A stretch of DNA of 64,000 nt from Rhizobiales bacterium 63-22 (GCA_001898995.1 MKVZ01000016.1:1-64000), one strand, 5' to 3'. Counted from the first letter of the stretch, positions 1 through 7,530 are shown. The notes: generated from the sequence alone by a model not told the origin. A program made the numbers and translations.

Positions 1-105
1 CGAACCGTGGACGGCCTTTGGAGCCGGATTGGCAAGCTCATCGATATCTTTCAGCCCGATGAGTGCGCCAATTACTTCACCTCATGTGGCTATGAGCCAG
101 ACTGA
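1..105 (+). mobile_element. IS630-like transposase, C-terminal end (runs off the window)
   Basis: The first 34 codons in frame 1 end at TGA 103-105 and read as the C-terminal tail typical of IS630-family transposases (RTVDGLW, then ECANYFTSCGYEPD). The start lies outside the window, so intactness cannot be judged. The end of the element abuts and overlaps the 3' end of the lipoprotein gene on the other strand. That gene loses similarity to its paralogue at about base 121, which suggests the IS inserted there and supplied the last codons of the lipoprotein. Family assignment is by recollection of the tail motif only. Confidence 0.6.
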
Positions 106-560
106 TCGAAAATCGCTCTAAGATCGTTTGCATCTTCCATGGCGTTAGCCATCCGGGATTGAGAACGTGCTATCGACTGCATGGCGTCGGCTTGGCTTTG
201 TGCTGCCATGAACTGCGCACCACGCCGGTTAGCTTCCGACGCCACTTGGGAGTAAACGGCGGCAATTTTGCTGTTAGCCTGTGCACGGCTGATCTTTCCT
301 GCATCAAGGCGTTGCGCGATCTCGATGCGCTTTGCCATGCGATAGCGAACAAGGTCCGCATAGTTGCCCATAACAGGAAGCGCAACTTGATCTGCATCGT
401 TCATGCAGCGTGCTTTGTCCACGGCACGTTTGAAATGATGCGCATCACATTCGGTTGCTTGTTGATTAGCCTGTTTCAAGGTGCCCGACGTTCCTGAACT
501 TGATGTCGTGCATCCTGCAAGCGCGACGATCACGCCAGCCCCGATGATGATGTTGCGCAT
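90..560 (-). CDS. Small putative lipoprotein, copy 1, 3' end probably replaced by an IS end
   Basis: The 156-residue protein opens with a lipoprotein signal peptide (MRNIIIGAGVIVALAGCTT), with the lipobox ending at LAGC. The mature part is polar and helical, with two further cysteines twelve residues apart (ECDAHHFKRAVDKARC) and an Ala/Gln/Met-rich C-terminus. ATG 560 is chosen because GGGGAC lies upstream and because it matches copy 2. It is divergent from the XRE regulator at 651. It is clearly paralogous to the protein at 2211-2744 but diverges after MEDANDL, where the IS630-like end begins, so the last nine residues are probably foreign. No known family is recognised. An envelope location is inferred from the signal peptide. 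Confidence 0.6.
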   Translation of the reverse strand: MRNIIIGAGVIVALAGCTTSSSGTSGTLKQANQQATECDAHHFKRAVDKARCMNDADQVALPVMGNYADLVRYRMAKRIEIAQRLDAGKISRAQANSKIAAVYSQVASEANRRGAQFMAAQSQADAMQSIARSQSRMANAMEDANDLRAIFDQSGS

Positions 561-650
561 GTACTTGTCCCCTTTTCCCCATGAGCCGTATCGCAAAATT
601 ACATATTATAGTTGATAAACGCTGGCAAGCCGATCTGCGATCCATACAGC

Positions 651-902
651 ATGGATATGCGGAAACTCGTCGGTCAGAACTTCCAGAGGATGCGTAGGGA
701 AAAAGGACTGACGCAGGAGCGCGTTGCCGAACTCACCGGTTTCAGCCAGCAATATATAAGCGATCTCGAACGCGGTCGGCGTAACCCAACCGTCATCACG
801 CTATACGAACTCGCGCAGGCGCTTGGCGTCAGTCATGTCGCACTTGTCGAACCGGAAGGGGATGACACACCGGAGGCAACGCAAGGTGGTTCATCCGCTT
901 GA
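651..902 (+). CDS. XRE-family HTH regulator, copy 1
   Basis: This 83-residue protein has a Cro/CI-type helix-turn-helix spanning roughly residues 6-60 (GLTQERVAELTGFSQQYISD, then the LERGRRNPT signature), followed by a short acidic tail. ATG 651 is chosen; ATG 657 or an upstream TTG 612 are also in frame, and no strong ribosome binding site distinguishes them. It is transcribed divergently from the lipoprotein gene across a gap of about 90 bases, so it probably controls that gene and itself. It differs from copy 2 at only about three residues near the C-terminus (DDTPEATQ against DDASETTQ). Confidence 0.8.
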   Translation: MDMRKLVGQNFQRMRREKGLTQERVAELTGFSQQYISDLERGRRNPTVITLYELAQALGVSHVALVEPEGDDTPEATQGGSSA

Positions 903-1343
903 TGCGAACGGCTCTATGACGTGTCCCATCGTCCATGCGCATTGGCTAAATACGACCAAAGGTGTTGCGGGCTTTATAGGATAATATTCTCACCGTAACA
1001 CCTATGACCAATGTTTTACGGAACGGCATTGTGGGATAGCCAGTCTCAACACAAGCGCACGTGATGCGTATGCAGGCCCCTGTTTGGACTTTGGCGGGGG
1101 ATCGCCCGGCCCATGTTCGACATGGATGTGTGTTCGATGCCGATAATTATTTCGCAGACAGAGCGCCGAACCTTCCGCACCGCAGACGTTCATAAGTCTC
1201 GCATGATGCGTTTTGAAACCAGCCTCGACGTGTCACACCACAGTCACAACGGTTCCCGTGTTTTGTGGTCGCGATCTTGCAACACCTTGGGGATCGGTAT
1301 ATGTTCGATACCGATAAGCGTATGAAACCGCGATGTATTTTAG
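903..1343. other. Non-coding part of the left arm
   Basis: No convincing gene is seen in this 441-base gap. Short ORFs exist on both strands. The one ending in AIPQCRSVKHWS is also present in the right arm, but indels and a stop codon break the frame differently in the two copies, so conservation is at the nucleotide rather than the protein level. Bases 903-1248 are nearly identical, inverted, to 1528-1875. The segment holds a candidate integrase arm site at 1231-1248. Confidence 0.5.
1231..1248 (-). other. Candidate integrase/excisionase arm-type site, outer copy
   Basis: TGTCACACCACAGTCACA is the exact inverse of the site at 1528-1545 and one mismatch from the inverse of 6497-6514. It lies just outside the left attachment repeat. 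It may simply have been carried along in the inverted duplication. Confidence 0.4.
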
Positions 1344-1422
<79 letters not shown>

Positions 1423-1875
1423 CATTGCCTACAAAAAAGTCACCGCAAATTCATGCGCTTAACAATGGTGTATATATCCGCTTATCCAAGGTGTTGCAAG
1501 ATCGCTGTCACAAAATGCACGGGTCGTTGTGACTGTGGTGTGACACGTCGAGGCTGGTTTCAAAACGCATCATGCGAGACTTGTGAACGTCTGCGGTGTG
1601 GAAGGTTCAGCACTCTGTCTGCGAAATTATTGTCGGCATCGAACACGCATCCATGTCGAACATGGGCCGGGGCGATCCCCCGCCAAAGTCCAAACAGGGG
1701 GCTTGCATATGCATCACGTGCGCTTGTATTGAGACTGGCTATCCCACAATGCCGTTCCGTAAAACATTGGTCATAGGTGTTGCGGTGGGAATATTATCCT
1801 ATAAAACCCGCAACACCTTTGGTCGTATTTAGCCAATGCGCATGGACGATGGGACACGTCATAGAGCCGTTCGTT
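1423..1875. other. Non-coding left end of the element (inside the right arm)
   Basis: No reliable gene is seen. An ORF at 1453-1776 is longer than its mirrored counterpart but is not conserved in frame there. The segment contains CCAAGGTGTTGCAAGATCG (from about 1488) next to the attachment site, which is mirrored near 1274-1292, and a candidate arm site at 1528-1545. From 1528 it is part of the inverted repeat. Confidence 0.5.
1528..1545 (+). other. Candidate integrase/excisionase arm-type site, left end
   Basis: TGTGACTGTGGTGTGACA lies about 100 bp inside the left attachment repeat. A 17-of-18 match in the same orientation sits at 6497-6514, about 60 bp inside the right repeat. Repeats placed like this at both ends are typical of arm-type sites. 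Function is inferred. Confidence 0.5.
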
Positions 1876-2127
1876 TCAAGCGGATGAACCACCTTGCGTT
1901 GTCTCCGATGCGTCATCCCCTTCCGGTTCGACAAGTGCAACATGACTGACGCCAAGCGCCTGCGCCAGTTCGTATAGCGTGATGACGGTTGGGTTGCGCC
2001 GACCGCGTTCGAGATCGCTTATATATTGCTGGCTGAAACCGGTGAGTTCGGCAACGCGCTCCTGCGTCAGTCCTTTTTCCCTACGCATCCTCTGGAAGTT
2101 CTGACCGACGAGTTTCCGCATATCCAT
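1876..2127 (-). CDS. XRE-family HTH regulator, copy 2
   Basis: An 83-residue Cro/CI-type helix-turn-helix protein, nearly identical to copy 1 (differences confined to DDASETTQ in the tail). The start at 2127 is chosen to match copy 1; the frame stays open to 2166. It is divergent from the lipoprotein gene at 2211. Since this copy lies inside the integrative element it may be the element's own repressor, but the pairing with a lipoprotein points more to local control of that gene. Partner operators have not been identified. Confidence 0.8.
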   Translation of the reverse strand: MDMRKLVGQNFQRMRREKGLTQERVAELTGFSQQYISDLERGRRNPTVITLYELAQALGVSHVALVEPEGDDASETTQGGSSA

Positions 2128-2210
2128 GCTGTATGGATCGCAGATCGGCTTGCCAGCGTTTATCAACTATAATATGTAGTTTGACGATAGAGATCATGGG
2201 GACAGGGGAC
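2128..2210. promoter_or_regulatory. Divergent promoter region between XRE regulator and lipoprotein
   Basis: This 83-base gap contains TATAAT at 2168-2173, suitably placed as the -10 box for the lipoprotein gene, and a GGGGAC ribosome binding site just before ATG 2211. The equivalent gap 561-650 in the other arm keeps the core sequence around GTTTATCAACTATAATATG (inverted). Autoregulation by the XRE protein is inferred from the arrangement. Confidence 0.4.
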
Positions 2211-2744
2211 ATGCGTAACTTCATCATCGCGGCTGGCGTGATCGTCACGCTTGCAGGATGCACGACAGCGGGCTCGGGGATATCGCCGGAAGTTGCACGC
2301 GCTCAAAAGCAACAAAGGCAGATGATGGCCGAGTGTGAAACCCGTAGTTTCAAGCGAGCCATGGATAAAACGCGCTGCATGAACAACGCAGATCAAGTCG
2401 CGCTTTCTGTTATGGGTACAGATGCGGACCTTATCCGCTATCGCATGGCAAAGCGCATTGAGATCGCGCAACGCCTTGATGCAGGAAAGATCAGCCGTGC
2501 GACGGCGAACAGCGAAATTACCGCCGTTTACTCCCAAGTCGCATCAGAAGCCGACCGCCGCCGCTCGCAACGCATGATGGCCGCTGCGCAGTTCATGGCT
2601 GCACAGAACCAAGCCGCAGCTATGCAGTCGATAGCAAATTCTCAATCCCGGATGGCTAACGCCATGGAAGATGCAAACGATCTCAACCATCCTTACAGGC
2701 AAACCGATCCGTATGAGATCATAAGAAGAACCAACAGCATGTAA
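2211..2744 (+). CDS. Small putative lipoprotein, copy 2 (full length)
   Basis: The 177-residue protein begins with a lipoprotein signal (MRNFIIAAGVIVTLAGCTT; acylated Cys in LAGC). It keeps the paired cysteines (ECETRSFKRAMDKTRC), a conserved block (YRMAKRIEIAQRLDAGKIS, then VYSQVASEA) and a Met/Ala/Gln-rich helical C-terminus ending YEIIRRTNSM. ATG 2211 is preferred over upstream in-frame starts because AGGGGAC precedes it. Compared with copy 1 it has an extra RSQRMMAA segment and a native C-terminus. It lies inside the integrative element, divergent from its XRE partner. No known family is recognised. Confidence 0.65.
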   Translation: MRNFIIAAGVIVTLAGCTTAGSGISPEVARAQKQQRQMMAECETRSFKRAMDKTRCMNNADQVALSVMGTDADLIRYRMAKRIEIAQRLDAGKISRATANSEITAVYSQVASEADRRRSQRMMAAAQFMAAQNQAAAMQSIANSQSRMANAMEDANDLNHPYRQTDPYEIIRRTNSM

Positions 2745-2797
2745 GGGTGTGAAGTTCCATATAGCCAGCCAAAAATGATATCTCGGAATAAACCGGC

Positions 2798-3235
2798 ATG
2801 CTGAATAGAAGTTTTTTTGATACGTTGCATCTCTGGCCAGTTGTGATGTGGCCAATTGTATTTACGTCTATCTTATATGCACTATTTTCATTCAATACGA
2901 CATTGATGAAGCAGGGGATAACATACGAAGCATTATATAAGGGCATTGGACAGGTATTTTTAATATTTTATCCAGTTGCGGCAATTTTTGATACGCTTGT
3001 CCATTTTTATCTTCTGTATGTTATTGGATGGAGATACCTTGTTTTCATTCCATCAGTCGCGACAGGCTCGTTCATTGCAAGCCTTGTTTTTGGCTTCATG
3101 CCCTATGCTCAATACATCATGCCGATCGTGTATACTATCATTGTGCTATCATTTCTTACGCTTATTGGCGCAATAGATATTTCGGAGTTGGCACACTGGA
3201 ATGTGCACATATATAGATATCTAAAAACAATATAG
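2798..3235 (+). CDS. Unknown polytopic membrane protein, element cargo
   Basis: The 145-residue, very AT-rich ORF encodes about four hydrophobic segments: near residues 11-32 (LWPVVMWPIVFTSILYALF), 48-78, 80-102 and 106-128. The C-terminal tail is basic and cytoplasmic-looking (HIYRYLKTI). No catalytic motif or family is recognised. It stands alone between the lipoprotein and the replication genes of the element. Codon use differs strongly from the chromosomal backbone, which fits recent transfer. A role in the inner membrane such as exclusion or defence is possible from its position but unsupported by any motif. Confidence 0.55.
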   Translation: MLNRSFFDTLHLWPVVMWPIVFTSILYALFSFNTTLMKQGITYEALYKGIGQVFLIFYPVAAIFDTLVHFYLLYVIGWRYLVFIPSVATGSFIASLVFGFMPYAQYIMPIVYTIIVLSFLTLIGAIDISELAHWNVHIYRYLKTI

Positions 3236-3269
3236 GGTGCTGTAGTTGGACCAAATCGGCTTGTAGACT

Positions 3270-3422
3270 TTATACCACCTCGACTTCATACCGGCCTTGG
3301 CGTTGTTTTACGATGCACTCAGGCTTTTGCATCTGCTTCCGATCGTATAACGCCTTGATGTGATCAGGATCAGCAAGAGCGACATGCTTCTGCGTACGCC
3401 TGCGGCGTGGGTGCGCGCTCAT
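3270..3422 (-). CDS. Small basic hypothetical protein (50 aa)
   Basis: ATG 3422 opens a 50-codon frame beginning MSAHPRRRRTQKHVALAD and ending QRQGRYEVEVV. A possible ribosome binding site (GGGACGAC) lies upstream. Another short frame starting at 3464 (MSERSMIEDILGRLDERA) overlaps its 5' end in a different register, so the two may be translationally coupled or may be one gene split by a frameshift. The residue mix looks coding-like, but no homologue is recognised. Confidence 0.4.
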   Translation of the reverse strand: MSAHPRRRRTQKHVALADPDHIKALYDRKQMQKPECIVKQRQGRYEVEVV

Positions 3423-3486
3423 CTAGTCGTCCCAAAATATCCTCGATCATACTACGTTCGCTCATATCATTCTGTTGAAAGTGTAA

Positions 3487-3505
3487 TCATAATCAATGAT
3501 TATGA
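3487..3505. promoter_or_regulatory. 19-bp palindrome, candidate operator
   Basis: TCATAATCAATGATTATGA is a perfect odd-length palindrome just upstream of the small minus-strand ORFs. It sits in an AT-rich intergenic region of the element. It looks like a dimeric repressor site; the protein that would bind it is not known. Confidence 0.4.
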
Positions 3506-3546
3506 CGGTTAATGGTTTTGTGTACAAGGTGTTGCATAATTCAAAT

Positions 3547-3646
3547 CCAACAATCCAACCTTTTTACATTATTTTATATACTAATGAATAAAATCAAAGA
3601 CATAGAGATAGATCGACGTTGCCAATTAAAAAGGTTGGATCGTTGG
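3547..3646. repeat. Inverted repeat flanking an AT-rich core
   Basis: CCAACAATCCAACCTTTTT at 3547-3565 is repeated inverted at 3628-3646 with one mismatch. The arms enclose about 60 bases of strongly AT-rich sequence with no convincing ORF. Lying upstream of the excisionase-like and primase genes, it could be a replication origin or a regulatory region of the element. Confidence 0.45.
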
Positions 3647-3814
3647 AGTTTATTTGAGCCCTATTGACATGCCACGGCATATCCTTAATGATGCTCACAC
3701 GGCAGAGGCTTCCTGTGCTATTCAGGAACCCATCCGATGAAGTGTGACACCTTTGAACCTGCCGCGTCATGGCTTCATCCTTGCAACTTTCGCTGATCAC
3801 TAGATAGGATCGGC

Positions 3815-4015
3815 GTGACAAGGATGACTGTGATGCTGTCACATAACCTTTCCATTGCTCAATTTTGTGAGCATTTTGGGCTTAGCCTCTCCACTTACTA
3901 CCGTCTTAAGCGAAACGGTCTTGGTCCTCGCGAAATTCGCGTTGGTCGTAGGGTCATAATCGCGGCCAAAACCGCAGACGAATGGGCTGAAACCCTCACC
4001 GCTCAAGCCAGCTAA
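3815..4015 (+). CDS. AlpA/excisionase-like small HTH protein
   Basis: A 66-residue protein with a MerR/excisionase-type winged helix-turn-helix (IAQFCEHFGLSLSTYYRLKR, then GPREIRVGRRVIIAAKTADEW). This is the fold used by excisionases and AlpA-type regulators of satellite elements. GTG 3815 has AGGA upstream; ATG 3833 with AAGGA eight bases upstream is equally likely. It precedes the primase by about 115 bases on the same strand. It probably directs excision of the element or activates integrase or primase expression. The family assignment is by motif only. Confidence 0.65.
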   Translation: MTRMTVMLSHNLSIAQFCEHFGLSLSTYYRLKRNGLGPREIRVGRRVIIAAKTADEWAETLTAQAS

Positions 4016-4129
4016 AACGAAACCCGCCGCGCACGAACGAGACGGGCTTCAATGTAGCTATTGTATAGTACCAATATTTTGGTTGCTTATCAAGCTCGTA
4101 TAGGCGCGGCCTCAATATAGGAGGCCATC

Positions 4130-5419
4130 GTGGCTCTTCAGCTTATTGATGGAAAGAACTGTCTTGAGCAGTTCAACGAAAAGCACTGTGTTGTTCTGTA
4201 TGGATCACGTTTTGTTGTTACACATGACGAATATGACCCCACTATCAGAAGAACCAGAACAGTATTTATGAGAACAGAGGACTTCAAAAAACTTTATGCA
4301 CATATTGCTGTTCGGATGGGTAGAGGAAAAGAACCGATCCCCGCTGCGGAGTGGTGGCTTGCACACAAAGAGCGTCGACAGGCAAAAGGCATCGTTTTTG
4401 ATCCAAGCGACAGCAGTGAGGGATACGTCAACTTGTGGAGAGACTTTTCTGTTAAGCCAGAAAAGAAAGACTGCTCACGCTTTCTCAAACTGATCAAGGA
4501 GGTGATCTGTGATGGTGATGAGAAGCGATATGAGTTCTTTGTCGGGTATTTTGCCCATATGGTTCAACGTCCATGGGAGCTACCAGAAACGGCACTTATA
4601 CTTGTTGGAGAACAAGGAACGGGGAAAAGTTTCGTCATCAGACAGTTTTCGAGACTGATCGCAGAACACGCTACGATGGTTTCACAACGTAAACACTTGG
4701 TAGGCGGCTTTAACGCCCATATGGCTCGAACTCTGCTGTTGACCGCTGATGAAGTTTCCATTGCAACGATATTTGCGACCAACGCGATGAAAGCGCCAAT
4801 AACAGAACCAACTATCATGTTGGAAGCAAAGGGACATGACGCTGTTGCAATAAGAAACTGCATTCGCTTTGTTCTGATCACCAATGATCCGCATGTCGTA
4901 ATTATGGGATCAAAGGAACGCCGGTTTGCAGTGTATGACGTTAACAACTTGCATCAGCAGGATCATAAGTTCTTTGAAGAAATGACAAACTATATGAACA
5001 ATGGTGGTTTGGAAGGGTTGATGCACCACCTGATGACGTTCGACCTTTCTCAGTTCAACGTTCGGAAAGTCCCACGCTCAAAGGGTTTTTCGCGACAGGT
5101 TGAGCAGTCGTTTGATCATGTTACTCGTTTTTGGTACGAGCGGTTATTGGAAGGAGAGATAAAAACAGGCCAAGGTTGGCCAAAAGACATGGCTAAGGAC
5201 GAGATAACCGAAGAATATTTACTTTCGTGTAGCATTGCAGGAGTCAATCGGCGTAGTTCCGAAACTGCACTGTTTAGGAGAGTGCGTGAACTTTGCCCTG
5301 ACATAAAAGAGTATAGACCAGCCGGTAACAAGCCACGCCGCTTTCAATTTCCGGTGTTGCAAGATGCACGCAAGGCCTTCGATAAGTATACGGGAATTGA
5401 CTGGTCTTGGGACGAGTAG
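4130..5419 (+). CDS. DUF5906-like primase/helicase, replication protein of the element
   Basis: A 429-residue protein with a superfamily 3-like P-loop: Walker A at residues 160-167 (GEQGTGKS), a Walker B-like strand at about 201-208 (TLLLTADE), and a following NCIRFVLITND sensor-like segment. This matches the DUF5906/P4-type helicase part of phage and plasmid replication proteins. A separate primase active site is not obvious in the N-terminal 130 residues. The start is GTG 4130 with a perfect AGGAGG five bases upstream. It lies between the excisionase-like gene and the convergent integrase. Its likely job is to unwind the element's origin during replication. Confidence 0.75.
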   Translation: MALQLIDGKNCLEQFNEKHCVVLYGSRFVVTHDEYDPTIRRTRTVFMRTEDFKKLYAHIAVRMGRGKEPIPAAEWWLAHKERRQAKGIVFDPSDSSEGYVNLWRDFSVKPEKKDCSRFLKLIKEVICDGDEKRYEFFVGYFAHMVQRPWELPETALILVGEQGTGKSFVIRQFSRLIAEHATMVSQRKHLVGGFNAHMARTLLLTADEVSIATIFATNAMKAPITEPTIMLEAKGHDAVAIRNCIRFVLITNDPHVVIMGSKERRFAVYDVNNLHQQDHKFFEEMTNYMNNGGLEGLMHHLMTFDLSQFNVRKVPRSKGFSRQVEQSFDHVTRFWYERLLEGEIKTGQGWPKDMAKDEITEEYLLSCSIAGVNRRSSETALFRRVRELCPDIKEYRPAGNKPRRFQFPVLQDARKAFDKYTGIDWSWDE

Positions 5420-5436
5420 TCGGCTTCTAAAAAGTC

Positions 5437-5465
5437 GCACCCCGCCGTGATGACTGGCGGGGTGC
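5437..5465. terminator. Terminator between convergent primase and integrase
   Basis: GCACCCCGCC and GGCGGGGTGC form a perfect 10-bp stem with a 9-base loop. The T-run (GACTTTTTAG) follows on the minus strand, so it best serves the integrase transcript, and it may act in both directions. Confidence 0.7.
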
Positions 5466-5473
5466 TTGTACGC

Positions 5474-6481
5474 TCAGCCGTTCAGTTTCTTCGCCAGTCT
5501 GCCCTTGTCGGCGTGCGCATATCGAAGCAGCATCCTTATATCCCTGTGACCGCTGATCGATGCGACTTCCGGCACGGTAAGGCCCTTCTCGAAAAATCTG
5601 CTGATCGCCTCATGACGAAGATCATGAAAATGAAGGTCGTCAATCTTGGCGCGCTTGGTCAGCCGAACCCATGCGAGACGGAGAGCAAGCGGCGTTATCG
5701 GAAAGATGCGTTCGTTGTTGGCCTTGTCGTGCTTGCTCATCACGGCAATGGTCGTTTCAAGGATCGCGACGGCCAGCGATGACAATGGTATGGTTCTCGA
5801 ATGACCGTTCTTTGATATTCTGATGATCGCTGTGCAGCGTTCAATGTCCACGTCACGAACACGAAGGGCGAGAATTTCGCTACGCCTCATTGCCGTTTCC
5901 AATGCGAAGCGAACCACAGGAAGGATGAACGGGTTTCGCGTCTTTCCCGCTGCTTGCAAAAGCTGATCAAGTTCGCCTTCCCGCAAACGCCGATCACGTC
6001 TGTTCGACACAACGGGCTTTGCAATGGACTTGAGCGGATTGACGCGTAATGGGATCGACCACTCTTTAGCTGCAATATCGAAAGCATGTTGAAGGATGCC
6101 GAGTTCACGCTTGATCGTGCAGGGCTTCACTGTTCGCAACCGCGTATCTCGATACTCCGTAAATGTCGCGCTATCGATCTGCGCCAATGATCGCTTGCAC
6201 CACGGCTGACGCAGCATCGCATCTATGATCAAGGTTTCGATCTCGTGACCACGCTTCTTGGTGACGATCTCGTCGCGGTAGCGTTCGAGGATCATGCTGA
6301 CCGTGGTTTTTGCCAGCACTTTCGGATCAACCGGCAAGCCAACCTGATCGGCTTCAACTTCCGTCTGTCGCGCCCATGTTTTTGCGTCGTCCAGTTTCAG
6401 AAACGTTTTCGTAATCGGCTTGCAGCCCTGACGACGAACCTGAACCTGATATTTTCCGTTTCGTTTGCGAATAGTAGCCAT
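5474..6481 (-). CDS. Tyrosine-type site-specific integrase
   Basis: A 335-residue recombinase. It has a short N-terminal arm-binding region (RKRNGKYQVQVRRQG), a SAM-like core-binding domain around residues 55-155 and a catalytic domain carrying the expected residues: Arg199 (MRRSEIL), His286 and Arg289 (HDLRH), His312 (GHRDIR) and the nucleophile Tyr321. The length is normal for the family and no key residue is missing. The gene starts about 100 bases from the 3' end of the intact tRNA-Val, the usual position for an integrase, so it presumably catalyses integration and excision at the 79-bp repeats. Confidence 0.93.
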   Translation of the reverse strand: MATIRKRNGKYQVQVRRQGCKPITKTFLKLDDAKTWARQTEVEADQVGLPVDPKVLAKTTVSMILERYRDEIVTKKRGHEIETLIIDAMLRQPWCKRSLAQIDSATFTEYRDTRLRTVKPCTIKRELGILQHAFDIAAKEWSIPLRVNPLKSIAKPVVSNRRDRRLREGELDQLLQAAGKTRNPFILPVVRFALETAMRRSEILALRVRDVDIERCTAIIRISKNGHSRTIPLSSLAVAILETTIAVMSKHDKANNERIFPITPLALRLAWVRLTKRAKIDDLHFHDLRHEAISRFFEKGLTVPEVASISGHRDIRMLLRYAHADKGRLAKKLNG

Positions 6482-6496
6482 GCAAATGCCTCACGC

Positions 6497-6514
6497 TGTG
6501 ACCGTGGTGTGACA
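6497..6514 (+). other. Candidate integrase arm-type site, right end
   Basis: TGTGACCGTGGTGTGACA matches 1528-1545 at 17 of 18 bases in the same orientation. It sits just upstream of the integrase start, between the gene and the attachment repeat, so binding here could also autoregulate int. Confidence 0.5.
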
Positions 6515-6583
6515 GCGATAAATTGCAGTGCATTTGAAGGCTGATGTTTCTCTGATAAGTTATTGTTTTATCAGAGGTTCGAA

Positions 6584-6658
<75 letters not shown>

Positions 6659-6782
6659 ATTCGATGGGGCGCATACACCATATCGCGTTGCGCCCGTCAA
6701 TGCCCTTTTATGAAGTTTTTTCCTCTTTCCGTCGGTGTTTTAGCGGAGGGCTTCATGAGAGGCGGAAAAACCGGCGGCCGCC

Positions 6783-7145
6783 TCAGGCAGCGATCAGCAT
6801 CTTCTCGATTTCGTTCACCAGATCGCGCAGGTGGAACGGCTTCGACAGTACCTTCGCGTCGCGCGGCGCATCCGAATCGGGATTGAGCGCTACCGCCGCG
6901 AAACCGGTGATGAACATGATCTTGAGATCCGGGTCGATCTCCGTCGCGCGGCGCGCCAGTTCGATCCCGTCCATTTCCGGCATGACGATGTCGGTGAGAA
7001 GCAGCGAGAACGGCTCTTCCTGCAAGCGCTCATAGGCGCTCGCGCCGTTGTCGAAATGCGTGACGTGATAACCCGCCTTTTCCAGCGCCTTCACGAGAAA
7101 GCGCCGCATGTCGTTGTCGTCTTCAGCAAGAAGGATTCTTTTCAT
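6783..7145 (-). CDS. cpdR: Single-domain response regulator CpdR
   Basis: A receiver domain with no output domain (120 residues). It has the acidic pair (AEDD), the phosphoacceptor Asp in LLLTDIVMPEMDG (about residue 52), the ITGF switch Thr and the conserved Lys in VLSKPF. In Caulobacter and relatives, unphosphorylated CpdR primes ClpXP for degradation of cell-cycle proteins, and phosphorylation by the CckA/ChpT relay switches it off. ATG 7145 gives the usual N-terminus MKRILLAED; an in-frame ATG at 7166 would add seven residues. It is a single gene next to the tRNA and divergent from the amidohydrolase. Confidence 0.9.
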   Translation of the reverse strand: MKRILLAEDDNDMRRFLVKALEKAGYHVTHFDNGASAYERLQEEPFSLLLTDIVMPEMDGIELARRATEIDPDLKIMFITGFAAVALNPDSDAPRDAKVLSKPFHLRDLVNEIEKMLIAA

Positions 7146-7166
7146 TGGTTCGTCCGAATTTTCCAT

Positions 7167-7530
7167 CGTTCGTTCCGGCTTTCAGGCTTCGGCCTCAAGG
7201 CACAATCAACGATTCAATTATCCGCTCCAGAAAACGCTCCTTTGGTAAATATGAAATGAATGATCGCGCAGATGTTAATTGTTATGTCCTGTTTTTGGCA
7301 ACAAGCTATGTCATGTGGCAGGTTTGACGCAGTTCGAAGCGGTTTTCGGAAGAGGATGCGCGTCAGGAAAAACACCGCATCCGGAAAAGTGCGAAACGGT
7401 TTTCCGACAGGATGCGCGTAAAATTAAACGGGTGAGCATATTTCGATCCAATGCAATCAAGCGGACATTTACACGGGCGGGCGGACTGGCGTAACGTGAT
7501 CGCCCGTTTGGACCGAAGACGGATCGAGAG
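7167..7530. other. Intergenic region with palindromic repeats
   Basis: This 364-base gap separates the divergent cpdR and amidohydrolase genes and must hold both promoters. At about 7331-7362 and 7376-7418 it has two partial copies of the GCAT...ATGC palindrome family (cores GCGGTTTTCGG and GCATCCGGAAAAGTGCG). No gene is seen. Confidence 0.5.

Larger units (their letters stand above)
121..1248 (+). repeat. Left arm of ~1.1 kb imperfect inverted repeat
   Basis: This segment is the reverse complement of 1528-2683. Read by eye, the XRE gene and the ~350 bp of non-coding sequence beside it are almost identical in the two arms (a few mismatches per 60 bases and scattered 1-bp indels). The lipoprotein part is more diverged and has small insertions in the right arm. 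The outer end at 121 is where the IS630-like end begins. Weaker inverted similarity, including CTTGCAACACCTTGG, continues inward from 1249 towards the tRNA fragment at the centre. Confidence 0.85.
1528..2683 (-). repeat. Right arm of ~1.1 kb imperfect inverted repeat
   Basis: This is the reverse complement of 121-1248. It carries a near-identical XRE gene and a diverged but clearly related lipoprotein gene. Similarity ends at ATGCAAACGATCT (2671-2683), the point matching base 121 at the IS630-like junction of the other arm. This copy lies inside the integrative element, whereas the left arm lies outside it. Confidence 0.85.

Noticed and set aside
1002..1193. Short ORF ending AIPQCRSVKHWS in the left arm (and its partner at 1453-1776)
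   Set aside because: Indels and a stop break the frame differently in the two arms, so protein-level selection is not supported; kept only as a conserved non-coding block.
3594..3842. 82-codon minus-strand ORF between the AT-rich region and the excisionase-like gene
   Set aside because: No ribosome binding site, no recognisable motif, and it overlaps the start of the better-supported HTH gene on the other strand.
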